A stretch of DNA of 64,000 nucleotides from JAJDZL01 sp965220665 (lineage in GTDB: Bacteria > Pseudomonadota > Gammaproteobacteria > Arenicellales > JAJDZL01): NCBI GenBank assembly GCA_965220665.1, contig CBDCQQ010000004.1, positions 372,001 through 436,000 on the forward strand, written 5' to 3'. The first letter of the stretch is position 1. Each line of letters opens with the position of its first letter. This document shows positions 36,040-45,925 of the stretch, in pieces. The notes under the pieces were generated by a model, which made no database searches, was not told the origin of the DNA, and was given only the letters and a program-made list of their open reading frames with translations. The translations under genes were made by a program, and so were the position numbers.

Positions 36040-38173
36040 AAAAAATAAATTCAGGTTAATCCGACCTAACAGATGGGTAAGCAGGTTGCTGCTCGCAGGT
36101 CTGCTTGTAGGATATTTATCCTACACAGTCCTATTCCAGCAAAACGAAACGCAATCGATCGCTGATGTCAAACGCGAAAACCTGCTCGATTTTGGTGAAT
36201 ATCACGAGGCCGTAGTGGCTGCAACTGCCAGGTTGGCAAACAAATATCACTATCGAAAAAAAGAGCTTACCAACGAATTTTCTGAGCAGATACTTTTTGA
36301 GTATCTGGAATCACTGGATCCTCAAAGAGTGTACTTTTTGGCATCAGATGTCAGAGAGTTTGAATCCAACCGATTCTATTTCGACAATTTTCTGAAAAGG
36401 GGCAAACTTGACGAAATATTTTCAATCTTTAGAGTCTACCAGCAACGCGTTAACGAAAGAGCTGACTACGCGATTTCAAAAATTGATTATCAATTTGATT
36501 TTGAACTCAATGAAGATATTCAGATTAACCGATCTGAAGCAGACTGGCCAGTCAGCGAGGTAGAACAGAACGCACTCTGGGACAGTCTGATCAAGGAAAG
36601 CATACTGACCCTCAAACTTAACGGTGAAGATGAAACCCGAATCAAAGAAACGATGGCTTCGAGATACGATCGTATTCGAACTTCCGTCGCTATGTCTAAT
36701 GCTTTTGATGTGATTGAAATTTTTCTCAATTCATACCTTAAAGAACTGGACCCGCATTCTCAGTTTTTCTCACCTCATAGTTCAAGTAATCTTCGCATTA
36801 GCATCTCTCAACAAATCGAAGGGATCGGAGCAATGCTGCGGACGGATAATGAATACACAGTCGTTCAGGGTGTCATTACGGGTGGACCTGCACATTTGAG
36901 TAAACGTCTGCATATCGGTGATCGAATCATTGGAGTTTCAAATGGGGGCGACGAGGAATTCCAGGATATCGTAGGCTGGCGAATCGAGGATGTTGTTGAC
37001 TTGATTCGAGGACCCAAAGGTACGACGGTTAACCTCAAAGTATTACGCAAAGATGCGCCTAGAGGTACGCCCGCGGATCATGTTGCACTGGTTCGACAGA
37101 CGGTAAAACTTGAAGAACAGATGGCAAAGAAATCGTCTGTTGAAATTGATTCTGATGGAGAAATATTCCAACTGGGCGTTATTCAACTGCCGTCGTTCTA
37201 TTCCAGTTTCCTGGAGACGGATGACAGTGATTTGGTCACCACATCTTCGGCGGATGACGTCAAAGAATTTTTGATTGAATTCGACGAGCAACAGATTGAT
37301 GGTTTGGTGGTCGACCTGCGCGGCAACGGTGGTGGTGCGCTGAATGAAGCGGTTGAGCTAACCAGTATGTTTATTCCATCAGGACCGGTGGTACAAGTTG
37401 AAAACTCACAGAAAGAACTTAGAATCCACGCGGATAGCGATGGACAAACCGTATACGATGGCCCGCTTGTAGTACTAGTCGATCGTCATAGTGCTTCGGC
37501 CTCTGAAATTTTTTCAGCAGCAATGCAGGACTATGGCCGTGCAATCGTTGTTGGTGAAACTACATTCGGAAAAGGCTCACTGCAAAACATCTGGCCACTC
37601 GGCCAGTTGGCGAAAGAGAAAAATGTTGACTTGGGAGCACTCAAATTATCAACTGCACAGTTCTTTCGGGTAAATGGTATCAGTACTCAGCATCTCGGTG
37701 TCATCCCAGACGTTCTGTTCCCGACCAATGAACTAATAGCAAATTCAGGTGAACGCTCATTCGAAAACGCACTACCGGAATCTGCCATTAAACCAACGAG
37801 ACACACCAAGCACTGGCACAAAAAAATCGAGATTCAAAACAAGATTCCAGAGATTCGGGAATTGAACCGAATTCGCATGGAACTTAATCCGTTGATGAAG
37901 ATTGTCGTGGAACAGGACAGAATGGCATTTCACCGCGAAACACCAACGATTGTCAGCCTGAATGAAAATTTACGCAAGCAATCTCTCGAGAGTGATCAGG
38001 ATGCACAACTCGGACTTTTGAATGAAGTGCGCTCACTTTTCGGTCTTGAACCTGTCGACACCGTTACTGACGATGCCTATCCATCCGACCGAATTGGTGA
38101 CATATTTCTTGATGAAGCAATCAATATCTTGGCAGATCTGGTTTCACTGCAAAACGGCGATAATCGTTCCTGA
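36032..38173 (+). CDS. prc: Tail-specific periplasmic protease Prc (S41 family)
   Basis: 713 residues from ATG 36032, which overlaps the ChaC stop; an upstream start at 35981 would precede the membrane signal. The signal-anchor is VSRLLLAGLLVGYLSYTV. An N-terminal domain, a PDZ domain (about 230-330; IEGIGAMLRTDNEY, IGDRIIGVSNGG) and the S41 domain follow. The catalytic set matches E. coli Prc spacing: Ser489 and Asp500 in SASASEIFSAAMQDYG and Lys514 in TFGKG. Prc trims C-termini of periplasmic proteins and regulates peptidoglycan enzymes. The C-terminal DUF3340-like part is present. Confidence 0.92.
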   Translation: MIEKNKFRLIRPNRWVSRLLLAGLLVGYLSYTVLFQQNETQSIADVKRENLLDFGEYHEAVVAATARLANKYHYRKKELTNEFSEQILFEYLESLDPQRVYFLASDVREFESNRFYFDNFLKRGKLDEIFSIFRVYQQRVNERADYAISKIDYQFDFELNEDIQINRSEADWPVSEVEQNALWDSLIKESILTLKLNGEDETRIKETMASRYDRIRTSVAMSNAFDVIEIFLNSYLKELDPHSQFFSPHSSSNLRISISQQIEGIGAMLRTDNEYTVVQGVITGGPAHLSKRLHIGDRIIGVSNGGDEEFQDIVGWRIEDVVDLIRGPKGTTVNLKVLRKDAPRGTPADHVALVRQTVKLEEQMAKKSSVEIDSDGEIFQLGVIQLPSFYSSFLETDDSDLVTTSSADDVKEFLIEFDEQQIDGLVVDLRGNGGGALNEAVELTSMFIPSGPVVQVENSQKELRIHADSDGQTVYDGPLVVLVDRHSASASEIFSAAMQDYGRAIVVGETTFGKGSLQNIWPLGQLAKEKNVDLGALKLSTAQFFRVNGISTQHLGVIPDVLFPTNELIANSGERSFENALPESAIKPTRHTKHWHKKIEIQNKIPEIRELNRIRMELNPLMKIVVEQDRMAFHRETPTIVSLNENLRKQSLESDQDAQLGLLNEVRSLFGLEPVDTVTDDAYPSDRIGDIFLDEAINILADLVSLQNGDNRS

Positions 38174-38203
38174 TTCAACCCCTTAACTCTTTTTCAGTAA
38201 AAC

Positions 38204-39508
38204 ATGGAATTTTCTACTTGGGCCGATCGCATATATCGCGAGGACGGCATTATCAGCCTAATGAAGGACCTTGGCAATGCCTCCGCAGAAGAAGGCCGCC
38301 CGCTTTATATGCTGGGTGGCGGTAATCCTGGTCATATTCCGGAAGTTGAAGCTTATTTTCGCGCGTGTATGGCAGATATTCTTCAGACTTCGAACAAATT
38401 TGAAAAACTGGTCGGAAATTATGCAGGGCCACAAGGTCTCTACCAATTCTCGGAAGCGCTTGCGGAATTGCTGCAAAGAACCTATGGCTGGGATATTGGA
38501 CCAGAAAATATTGCCGTTGCCAATGGAAGCCAGATGGCGTTTACTGTTCTGTTTCGCTTATTGTCCGGCGACTACTCTGAGAATCAGACCAAACAAATTC
38601 TGCTGCCAATGGCGCCTGAGTACATTGGCTACAACGAAGCCGATGAAAAAGTACCTCGCTTTCGATCATTGAGGCCAAAAATTGTCGAAACTTCATCAGT
38701 GACCTTCAAATATGAAATTGATTTCAATCAGATTGAAGTCACAGACGACATCGGTGCCATCTGTATCTCGCGCCCAACCAATCCAACTGGAAATATGATT
38801 TCCGACAACGAAGTACAACAACTGCTGTCGTTGGCAAAGACACACGATATTCCACTGATTGTTGATAGTGCCTATGGATTGCCATTCCCCAGTATTGTTT
38901 ATACGGAAGCAACAGTCGATTGGAATCCGAACATTATTTTGTGTTTGAGTCTTTCCAAACTCGGTTTACCTGGGACGCGCACCGGCATAATTATTGCGCG
39001 GGAAGATGTGATTGAGCTCTTCACCTGTGCCAATGCCACAATGACACTTGCCAGTGGAAACTTTGGGTCCGTTTTAACTTTAGAGTCAATCAGAAATGGT
39101 GAAATTTTTCAATTGAGCAACGAAGTCATTCGTCCGTATTACAAAGATCGTATGGAGAATGTGACCGAAGCGATACATCAACATATGAAAGGCATTCCCT
39201 ACATGCTACACAATCCTGAAGGGGCTTTTTTCGTCTGGTTGTGGTTTCCGGGTTTGCCGATATCTGACGAAGAGTTGTATGCCAGACTTAAGCAACGGAA
39301 CGTCTACGTAGTACCAGGCAGACATTTCTTCCCAGGATTAAGTGGACATTGGCAGCACCGGTATGAATGCATTCGAATCAGTTATGCCGGGAGCAAGGAG
39401 ATGGTGCGAGATGGCATCAGCATTATTGCTCAGGAAGTAGAAAGAGCCTTTTCTGAGTCCGACAGGAAACAGTCTGGTGTTCCCAGTTTCACTGGGACAG
39501 AACCTTGA
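38204..39508 (+). CDS. avtA: Valine-pyruvate aminotransferase
   Basis: A 434-residue fold-type I PLP enzyme closely resembling E. coli AvtA throughout: MLGGGNPGHIPEVEAYF, NYAGPQGLYQFSEALAE, NGSQMAFTVLFRLLSG, MAPEYIGYNEADE, CISRPTNPTGNMISDNE and the PLP-lysine region CLSLSKLGLPGTRTGIII. The C-terminus GAFFVWLWFPGLPISDEELY also matches. It transfers the amino group between valine/alanine and 2-oxoisovalerate/pyruvate. It stands 30 nt after prc on the same strand. Confidence 0.93.
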   Translation: MEFSTWADRIYREDGIISLMKDLGNASAEEGRPLYMLGGGNPGHIPEVEAYFRACMADILQTSNKFEKLVGNYAGPQGLYQFSEALAELLQRTYGWDIGPENIAVANGSQMAFTVLFRLLSGDYSENQTKQILLPMAPEYIGYNEADEKVPRFRSLRPKIVETSSVTFKYEIDFNQIEVTDDIGAICISRPTNPTGNMISDNEVQQLLSLAKTHDIPLIVDSAYGLPFPSIVYTEATVDWNPNIILCLSLSKLGLPGTRTGIIIAREDVIELFTCANATMTLASGNFGSVLTLESIRNGEIFQLSNEVIRPYYKDRMENVTEAIHQHMKGIPYMLHNPEGAFFVWLWFPGLPISDEELYARLKQRNVYVVPGRHFFPGLSGHWQHRYECIRISYAGSKEMVRDGISIIAQEVERAFSESDRKQSGVPSFTGTEP

Positions 39509-39519
39509 GAATCTGACTG

Positions 39520-40275
39520 CTAGCCTACAATTTTGGCAGATTCTAACTTTTGAGGAGCATCTGTCTCTCCTCGCGCCCAATCAACAAATACATTAAATAG
39601 CTGCTGCTGAATGGGGTCTGAGCTCGCCGATTGCTCGGGGTGCCATTGCACTGCGATGACGTAGGGGTAGTCAACGGATTCAATCGCTTCAATCACCCCA
39701 TCATCCGAGATTCCAACGACTCGAAATCCAGGAGCAACTCTGCGCACGGATTGGTGGTGATATGAAGAGCAAACAAATTCAGTGTGTCCGAGCAGTTCAG
39801 CCAACTGTGAATTCACGTTGAGCGAGACGAGATGTTCAACTTTATTGTAATTCTCGCCACGATGAACAATTGAATCGTCATATTCATCTGGAATATGCTC
39901 GACTAGCGTGCCACCCATTGCAACATTCAGTACTTGCAAACCTCTGCAAATTGCTAAAGTTGGGATTTTTATATGCATCGCCTTTCGAGTCAACTCCAAT
40001 TCGTAGTAATCCCGTTCCTTGTTGACACCATAGACCGACTCATTGTGCTCACCATCGTAGTGGCTTGGATCGATATCCGCTCCGCCAGTCAGTACAACAC
40101 CGTCTAAACGTTCCAACTGTTCTTGAATATTTTCGGTTGTGGGAGCAATGATTACTGGAATACCGGCAGCGCGTTCTACAGCATCCAAATAGTTCACTGG
40201 TAAAGTGAAACGATCTTCATCGTTCCTGTGATAGCTGGTTACGCCAATGAGTGGTTTATTGATTTTTTTCCTCAT
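39520..40275 (-). CDS. Gamma-glutamyl-GABA hydrolase-like class I amidotransferase (peptidase C26)
   Basis: A 251-residue C26 family protein. The opening KPLIGVTSYHRND, GVVLTGGADIDPSHY, the nucleophile elbow TLAICRGLQVLNVAMGG (Cys), and the C-terminal AVQWHPEQSASS (His, Glu) are in place. PuuD-type enzymes hydrolyse gamma-glutamyl amides such as gamma-glutamyl-GABA; other members act on gamma-glutamyl conjugates, so the substrate is open. Its start overlaps the end of the Nudix gene by 20 nt, implying one transcript. Confidence 0.88.
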   Translation of the reverse strand: MRKKINKPLIGVTSYHRNDEDRFTLPVNYLDAVERAAGIPVIIAPTTENIQEQLERLDGVVLTGGADIDPSHYDGEHNESVYGVNKERDYYELELTRKAMHIKIPTLAICRGLQVLNVAMGGTLVEHIPDEYDDSIVHRGENYNKVEHLVSLNVNSQLAELLGHTEFVCSSYHHQSVRRVAPGFRVVGISDDGVIEAIESVDYPYVIAVQWHPEQSASSDPIQQQLFNVFVDWARGETDAPQKLESAKIVG

Positions 40276-40783
40276 GTTCCTTGTAATTTTGCCAGATCAA
40301 TCGAAATGCACTAGTTAGTTCAAGGGGCGATGTTTCAATCCAACTATCCAACTCTTCCGGTGAAAACCATCTACCCTCCTGTGCTTCGTGCTGATCAATT
40401 GTAAAAGGGCCGTTGTGATTGATTCTGTAAATCCAGCAGAATTCGTAGTCAGTAATTTCACTGGCCTTCAACTTAAAAAGCCGTTCTGGAGGTGAATCAA
40501 GTCTGATTCCGATTTCCTCCTCAGTTTCACGAACCATTGCGTGATCATAATTTTCACCAGTCTGCAGGTGCCCTGCGACTGATGAATCCCACAAATTCGG
40601 GTTATTATCCCGCCACTTGGCGCGTAACTGCAGGAACACCTCCCCTGCGTCATTCTGAACAATTGCATGAACTGAACGATGCAACAGATTTTTCCGATGA
40701 ACTTCAGCCCGCGATTCACAACCAATCACGCGGTCTTCTGAATCGACAACATCAAAATATTCTTGGGGTTCAGACGAATTCAT
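40256..40783 (-). CDS. Nudix hydrolase (YfcD/IDI-like)
   Basis: A 175-residue Nudix protein. The Nudix box is complete: GHLQTGENYDHAM followed by VRETEEEIGI (G-x5-E-x7-REUxEExGU). The N-terminus EYFDVVDSEDRVIGCESRAE resembles the YfcD and isopentenyl-diphosphate isomerase-like group. The IDI catalytic cysteine is not evident, so a diphosphate hydrolase is more likely than an isomerase. It is first in a two-gene minus-strand operon with the C26 peptidase and divergent from cas9. Confidence 0.85.
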   Translation of the reverse strand: MNSSEPQEYFDVVDSEDRVIGCESRAEVHRKNLLHRSVHAIVQNDAGEVFLQLRAKWRDNNPNLWDSSVAGHLQTGENYDHAMVRETEEEIGIRLDSPPERLFKLKASEITDYEFCWIYRINHNGPFTIDQHEAQEGRWFSPEELDSWIETSPLELTSAFRLIWQNYKEHEEKNQ

Positions 40784-40955
40784 TTGAAAATCTCACAGTC
40801 TAATACTGTTCGCAGTTACTGCTGGTTAACAACGTAGCAGAATCGAATGAAATACGATACTACAGTCAATGGAGCATAAGCGTATAAAATTCCTGAGTAC
40901 TAATGAGAAATCATCTGCATTTGACAAAATCTTTCAGCACAGAGAATTAAATAAT

Positions 40956-43900
40956 ATGTCGAAACGTCAAATAATCAGCCCTATCTCCATTGATCTTGGT
41001 GCAAAAAATACTGGTGTGTACTTCGCTCATTACGAAGCTGGAAGCTCCATTGAAGATATCGAAAAAGACGGGAAAGTATACGAGTTGGCAAAGGACAGTT
41101 TCACATTAATGATGACTGACAGAACTGCAAAGCGCCATCAGCGACGCGGCTACAAGCGTCGCCAAATGGTGAAGCGCTTGTTTCGATTAATCTGGTGCCA
41201 TGAGTTTGGCTTGGAATGGAATGATGAAGTTCAGCAATCCATCAGTTTCTTATTCAATCGCAGAGGGTTCAGTTTTCTGACTGAAGAATATGATGTAGAT
41301 GTTTTGAAAAAGTTTCCCGAAGAGGTATTTGAAAAGCTCCCCGTCTCTCTTCAAGATGAAATAGGCGATGCTCGTCGCATTGACGAAAAACTACTTGAGT
41401 GGAAGAAAAACGGACTTTCCCAAGTGGAAAACATGTTCAATCTTATCAATGAAAAACCGAAAGAGACTAAACACAAGTTAGAACTAATCTCACAGACAGA
41501 AAGGCTTCAACAATACTGCGAAACAAGGATTTCAGATGATCAAATTGGAGTAAACAAGTCTAAAAACAAACGTGTTTTCAATCCTATTTTGGATGCTTGG
41601 AATGATATGGGAATTGCAAACATAGAACTTATTCGGGAGGAACAAAAATCATTTGATCTAGCTAAAATTCTCAATCAACAACCAATTTCAGTTGCTCGTG
41701 AGATACGTGACAGCATTCCTTCAGAGTTCAGCAGAGACAAAAGAGTGTTGAATTCATCAGTGTGGAATTTTAATGCTACGATTTTCAATTTAGAGAAAGC
41801 AAATTTCGAATCGCCGGAATCGTCAAGCATCTCTGACCGAGATAAGTGGATACAGAGTCATATACACCATTTTGCATTTGCTTTACACAAAGTACGTGAT
41901 GAGTTGAATTCTGGTGCTCGACATCGCAGTAAATATTTCGAAGAAATTGAAGAAGAACTTAACTGCCAAGAACATGTCCATGGTTATCTGAACACGTTCT
42001 GTACCAGACTGCATGCCAATGAATTCACCATCAAGAGTGATTCGCCGCTCACACCCCAGTCATTGTCCAAACTGATAGGACATTTGAGCAATCTAGAATT
42101 GAAACCTCTCAGAAAATATTTCAGAGACAAACGTCACAAACATGAAGACTATTGGGATAGAGAACGCTTCAAGAAGATTTTTAACCACTGGATACTCAAG
42201 GATTGGCGCGTGAATCCAAAAAAAGACTTAGATAAAGGGCCGAACTACAGAAAGCTTCGTTTTAAATTGACGGCTTATCAAGGCGATGTAATTGACTTTT
42301 TACTACAAGAATCTCCTTCATTTACAATTCCGCCATACCAAGACAACAATAACCGCCGTCCACCAAAATGTCAGAGCCTAATCCTCAACAAGAATTTCTT
42401 GGACAAGCACTACAGTAGTTGGAGAACATGGCTAGACGAACTGCTGACTTTACCGCAAGTGAAGGACTATCTCGCAGATTACATTGAAAACATGAAAAGC
42501 TTGAAGAGCGGTAAGAAATTCGCATATTTCAATGATGAAGTGACCAGATCGCAAAAATCAACTTCTGGATGTATGACAGAAAAGGATTTAGAAGCGCGCG
42601 TTCTGCAATTTGTTTTAGACCGAGTCAAAGATGAAGATGTGCTGCATTTAAACGACATTTTCAGCCGAACCAAAAAAATTCGCCAGCAACAGTCAACTCA
42701 AATAGAACGCGAGAAAGCGAAAAATAATTTGAACAAAGCCATGATATCCAGCCAACTACCAGAGAAACTCAAAACTTCGCCGAACTACCAAGATAGAAGT
42801 GTCTTTGGCCAAGGGTCTTTTCTGCACTTGGTCTGCAAGTATTACAAAATTCGGCAGAATGCCCGGGACGGTCGAATCTTCATTCATCCAGAATACCGCT
42901 ATGTTCGAGGTCGCGGTTATGAAAATACTGGACGTTTTGAAGACCAAGATCACCTGCTGACCTACTGCAACAAAATGCCAAGGCAGAAGCGTCACCAAAT
43001 TTTTAGTGACGTAGCAAGTTTATTCCAATTGCCTCCACAGCAACTTAGGGAACGAACGAACTCTGAAAAAGATTCGGAATTAGCTAACTGGTTCGGAAAT
43101 TTCAATGGATTGATGTCAAATTGCGCAAAAGCAACTAAGATGCAAAAGGAGTACCGTGGACGGCTGAAAGAAAAAATTCTTGAAGCTCACTACAAAGAAG
43201 AAGAAAATACAAAGCACGAATTATTGAAACTGGCAAAAAAATCAAAAGAGTTATGCGAAAAAATTGGAGATTGTTTGTATGATGACGAATCGCAACGAGA
43301 GCATTGGAGAAATTTAACGGGACATCCGGCCAGCGCCGTATTTTTACTCATCCAAATTAACAATGTTGTTTTCAAAGAACGTCGGGGAAATGCAAAAACG
43401 TGTTCAGTTTGCAGTTTAGACAACTCCGAAAGAATGCAATTCTTCAATGAAGGTGTAAGAGCCCAGCGCCTACCTTCCATACCTACCAGACCATTCGATG
43501 GCTCTGTGATGCGATTAGCTCGAATTGTCTGTAATTCCATAGCGAACGATAAGTGGAACAGGATAGAAACCGATTTAAAAGATAACAACTCAGTTCGAAT
43601 CCCAATAATTACAGAATCCAATAAGTTTGAGTTTGAACCAAATTTGGAAAATCTAAAAGGCAGAAAACCCGACAATTTATTCTCAAATGCTGAGAAGTCA
43701 CAGTTAAAAAAAGATCGAATCAAAAAATCAGCCTCATGCTCACCCTATTCGGGCAAAGAGCTAGGAAACGAGGGAGATTTAGATCACATAATTCGGAGAA
43801 ATCATCCTAGATGGGGCACGCTTAATGATGAAGCAAATCTGATTTTTACCAGCGTGCAAGACAATCGCACTGAGAAGGGAGAATCAGAATACTCCCTATC

Positions 43901-45836
43901 TGATCTTCATCAGAATTACAAGCAACAAGTTTTTGAATCAACCAATGACTCACAAATTGAGAAACAAATAAAAGAAGAAATTGGCAACGGTCTGGACGGA
44001 CATTTCAAATTTGGACGCTATTTTAATTTTACTAATTTAACTGACAGGCAACAGGTCGCATTCCGCCATGCTTTATTTCTTCATGTTGATGACCCTCTCC
44101 GCGAACTTGTTCTCAACTCAATCAATCATCGCATAAAGACCTATGTTAATGGAACTCAAAGATATTTTGCAGAAGTATTGGCGAATACACTTTACAAAAA
44201 AGCAAGAAAAATCAATAAGCATCATCTACTTTCATTCGACTATTTTAGCGTGCAAGCACAGGAAGATACCCGGGGAGACGGGGTTTACAATTTGCGTCAA
44301 GATTTGGTAACTCACTATCGACATGATCTAAATTTGTACAGCAAAGATAAGGGTTCTTCTCAAGACCCATATTCCCATTTATTGGATGCTCAAGTTGCAT
44401 TTTGTATGATTGCAGACGCTCATCGCGATAGCGGAGGATTGCGACTTGAATTAGGAAATGCAGGAATTTGGGGGCATATTTCTAAAGCTGCTACTGATGA
44501 CGCAGAGACTAGCGTTCCAGGAATCAATGATGGCCGCCTGTTCAATGCCATTCAAGTTGACCCAAAACAGTTCCAAGGTAATGTAATTTCCCTGAAACGT
44601 CGTAAGCCTGACCGTCAGTATTTTGCTCATCGTTCCATTCACCGTGATGGAATGTACGCTGATCACTATTTGCCGATATTGGTGCATTGCAGGACCTCTG
44701 AAGTTCGAATTGGATTCAATTGGAAAAACAGTTTTGAACTGAAAGACAGTAAAGTGAATCGAGAAAAGTTGTATTTTGCACTCCAATTTAATCCAAAAAC
44801 GAAACTGCTGGGGCTAAATGAAAATGATTCTTTTAACGAGCTGAAGCAACGGATGGTGCAAGTTGGATTTGGATCGAATAAGAAATATTTCTGTATTTCA
44901 TTGAATAAACAAATTATTCATTCCTATTACATTGAAAACTACAACACGTCCAAAGGTCATCAACCCCATGGTAGTGGGATGAGATTTCTTAGAAAAACAC
45001 TTTCTTATCGAACTGAGAATAAACCGTTTAAAACACTGGATGAGGCGAAAGAGATATTTAACACGGAGAGCAACTTCCAATTACCAAAGAATCAACAACA
45101 TAGCCTTACACTGCCATTGAAAAATGAATGGTCAAGGTTAATTGACAATTGGATGAAATCGCCGAACTTGGAGGATGGTGAGTTTTTGAGAATTTACTTC
45201 AAATCAAAATTCAAACAACCCCATCAAAAACTTCGACAAGTATACTCACTGCCCGTAAAATCAAACCAAGGGCACGTGTTACTCAAAAGAAATTCTTGGA
45301 ATAACAAACCGATTTTTCAAATCGTCAACGATTCCGATTCTCGAAAGATAGACGCCAAAGCGTTCATTCCCATTTGTAATCGGGACGGTGATATTGGTAA
45401 GTTGCTGTCCGGGTCAGCTAAATCTCAGAACGTATTTTTGCTAAATGATGCCGAATACTGTACTGAATTGACTGAAGACGTAAAGTTGATTGAACCGGAC
45501 AAATGGTACGAATTGGAGCTGAACAATTCATTGGAAAAGCTTGGAATCGCTGTATTGAAGTATCGAATTGACAACAATACGCGTCCCCTAGTCCGTATTG
45601 AATTCTGTGACCAATTAGCAGAAAAGGATATTGGCAGTCTATTGGCTGATCCTTTGTTAAAGCCAAAAGAAAAAGCGAAGGTCAAACAGGAACTGCAAAT
45701 TAGGTCTAAACAAGGCAATTCAGAACCAATCGAATATACAGGTTCTGGTTTTTCGAGTGAAATTAGATGTTCATTGAAAACAGTTTTGCAACAAGCATAC
45801 TTCCCCGAGAATGCTGCCAACACATCATCAACCTAA
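40956..45836 (+). CDS. cas9: Cas9, type II-B RNA-guided endonuclease
   Basis: 1626 residues from ATG 40956, nearly the size of Francisella novicida Cas9 (1629). An upstream in-frame ATG at 40869 would add 29 residues before the RuvC-I motif and has no ribosome-binding site. Residue numbers below count from 40869. RuvC-I ISIDLGAKNTGV has Asp42. The bridge helix RTAKRHQRRGYKRRQ begins at 85. RuvC-II has Glu916 (IPIITESNKFEFEP). HNH has His973 (GDLDHIIRRNHP, with DNRTEKG). RuvC-III has His1170 and Asp1173 (HLLDAQVAF). All nuclease residues are intact, so double-strand cutting should be possible. A large alpha-helical recognition lobe lies between the bridge helix and RuvC-II. Confidence 0.95.
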   Translation: MSKRQIISPISIDLGAKNTGVYFAHYEAGSSIEDIEKDGKVYELAKDSFTLMMTDRTAKRHQRRGYKRRQMVKRLFRLIWCHEFGLEWNDEVQQSISFLFNRRGFSFLTEEYDVDVLKKFPEEVFEKLPVSLQDEIGDARRIDEKLLEWKKNGLSQVENMFNLINEKPKETKHKLELISQTERLQQYCETRISDDQIGVNKSKNKRVFNPILDAWNDMGIANIELIREEQKSFDLAKILNQQPISVAREIRDSIPSEFSRDKRVLNSSVWNFNATIFNLEKANFESPESSSISDRDKWIQSHIHHFAFALHKVRDELNSGARHRSKYFEEIEEELNCQEHVHGYLNTFCTRLHANEFTIKSDSPLTPQSLSKLIGHLSNLELKPLRKYFRDKRHKHEDYWDRERFKKIFNHWILKDWRVNPKKDLDKGPNYRKLRFKLTAYQGDVIDFLLQESPSFTIPPYQDNNNRRPPKCQSLILNKNFLDKHYSSWRTWLDELLTLPQVKDYLADYIENMKSLKSGKKFAYFNDEVTRSQKSTSGCMTEKDLEARVLQFVLDRVKDEDVLHLNDIFSRTKKIRQQQSTQIEREKAKNNLNKAMISSQLPEKLKTSPNYQDRSVFGQGSFLHLVCKYYKIRQNARDGRIFIHPEYRYVRGRGYENTGRFEDQDHLLTYCNKMPRQKRHQIFSDVASLFQLPPQQLRERTNSEKDSELANWFGNFNGLMSNCAKATKMQKEYRGRLKEKILEAHYKEEENTKHELLKLAKKSKELCEKIGDCLYDDESQREHWRNLTGHPASAVFLLIQINNVVFKERRGNAKTCSVCSLDNSERMQFFNEGVRAQRLPSIPTRPFDGSVMRLARIVCNSIANDKWNRIETDLKDNNSVRIPIITESNKFEFEPNLENLKGRKPDNLFSNAEKSQLKKDRIKKSASCSPYSGKELGNEGDLDHIIRRNHPRWGTLNDEANLIFTSVQDNRTEKGESEYSLSDLHQNYKQQVFESTNDSQIEKQIKEEIGNGLDGHFKFGRYFNFTNLTDRQQVAFRHALFLHVDDPLRELVLNSINHRIKTYVNGTQRYFAEVLANTLYKKARKINKHHLLSFDYFSVQAQEDTRGDGVYNLRQDLVTHYRHDLNLYSKDKGSSQDPYSHLLDAQVAFCMIADAHRDSGGLRLELGNAGIWGHISKAATDDAETSVPGINDGRLFNAIQVDPKQFQGNVISLKRRKPDRQYFAHRSIHRDGMYADHYLPILVHCRTSEVRIGFNWKNSFELKDSKVNREKLYFALQFNPKTKLLGLNENDSFNELKQRMVQVGFGSNKKYFCISLNKQIIHSYYIENYNTSKGHQPHGSGMRFLRKTLSYRTENKPFKTLDEAKEIFNTESNFQLPKNQQHSLTLPLKNEWSRLIDNWMKSPNLEDGEFLRIYFKSKFKQPHQKLRQVYSLPVKSNQGHVLLKRNSWNNKPIFQIVNDSDSRKIDAKAFIPICNRDGDIGKLLSGSAKSQNVFLLNDAEYCTELTEDVKLIEPDKWYELELNNSLEKLGIAVLKYRIDNNTRPLVRIEFCDQLAEKDIGSLLADPLLKPKEKAKVKQELQIRSKQGNSEPIEYTGSGFSSEIRCSLKTVLQQAYFPENAANTSST

Positions 45837-45925
45837 GTTGTAACTACGAAATAGTTCTAATTTTTGCTCGCGGACTGGAAAAGCAATTCAAATCAACAGA
45901 GTCAGGCTAGGGATGAGTTCTCGTC

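Noticed and set aside
34269..40783. Possible defence island next to cas9
   Set aside because: All genes between the lar operon and cas9 are ordinary metabolic or housekeeping families.
40869..40955. Upstream extension of Cas9 by 29 residues
   Set aside because: No ribosome-binding site precedes ATG 40869, and known II-B Cas9 proteins begin about 10 residues before the RuvC-I Asp; ATG 40956 fits better.
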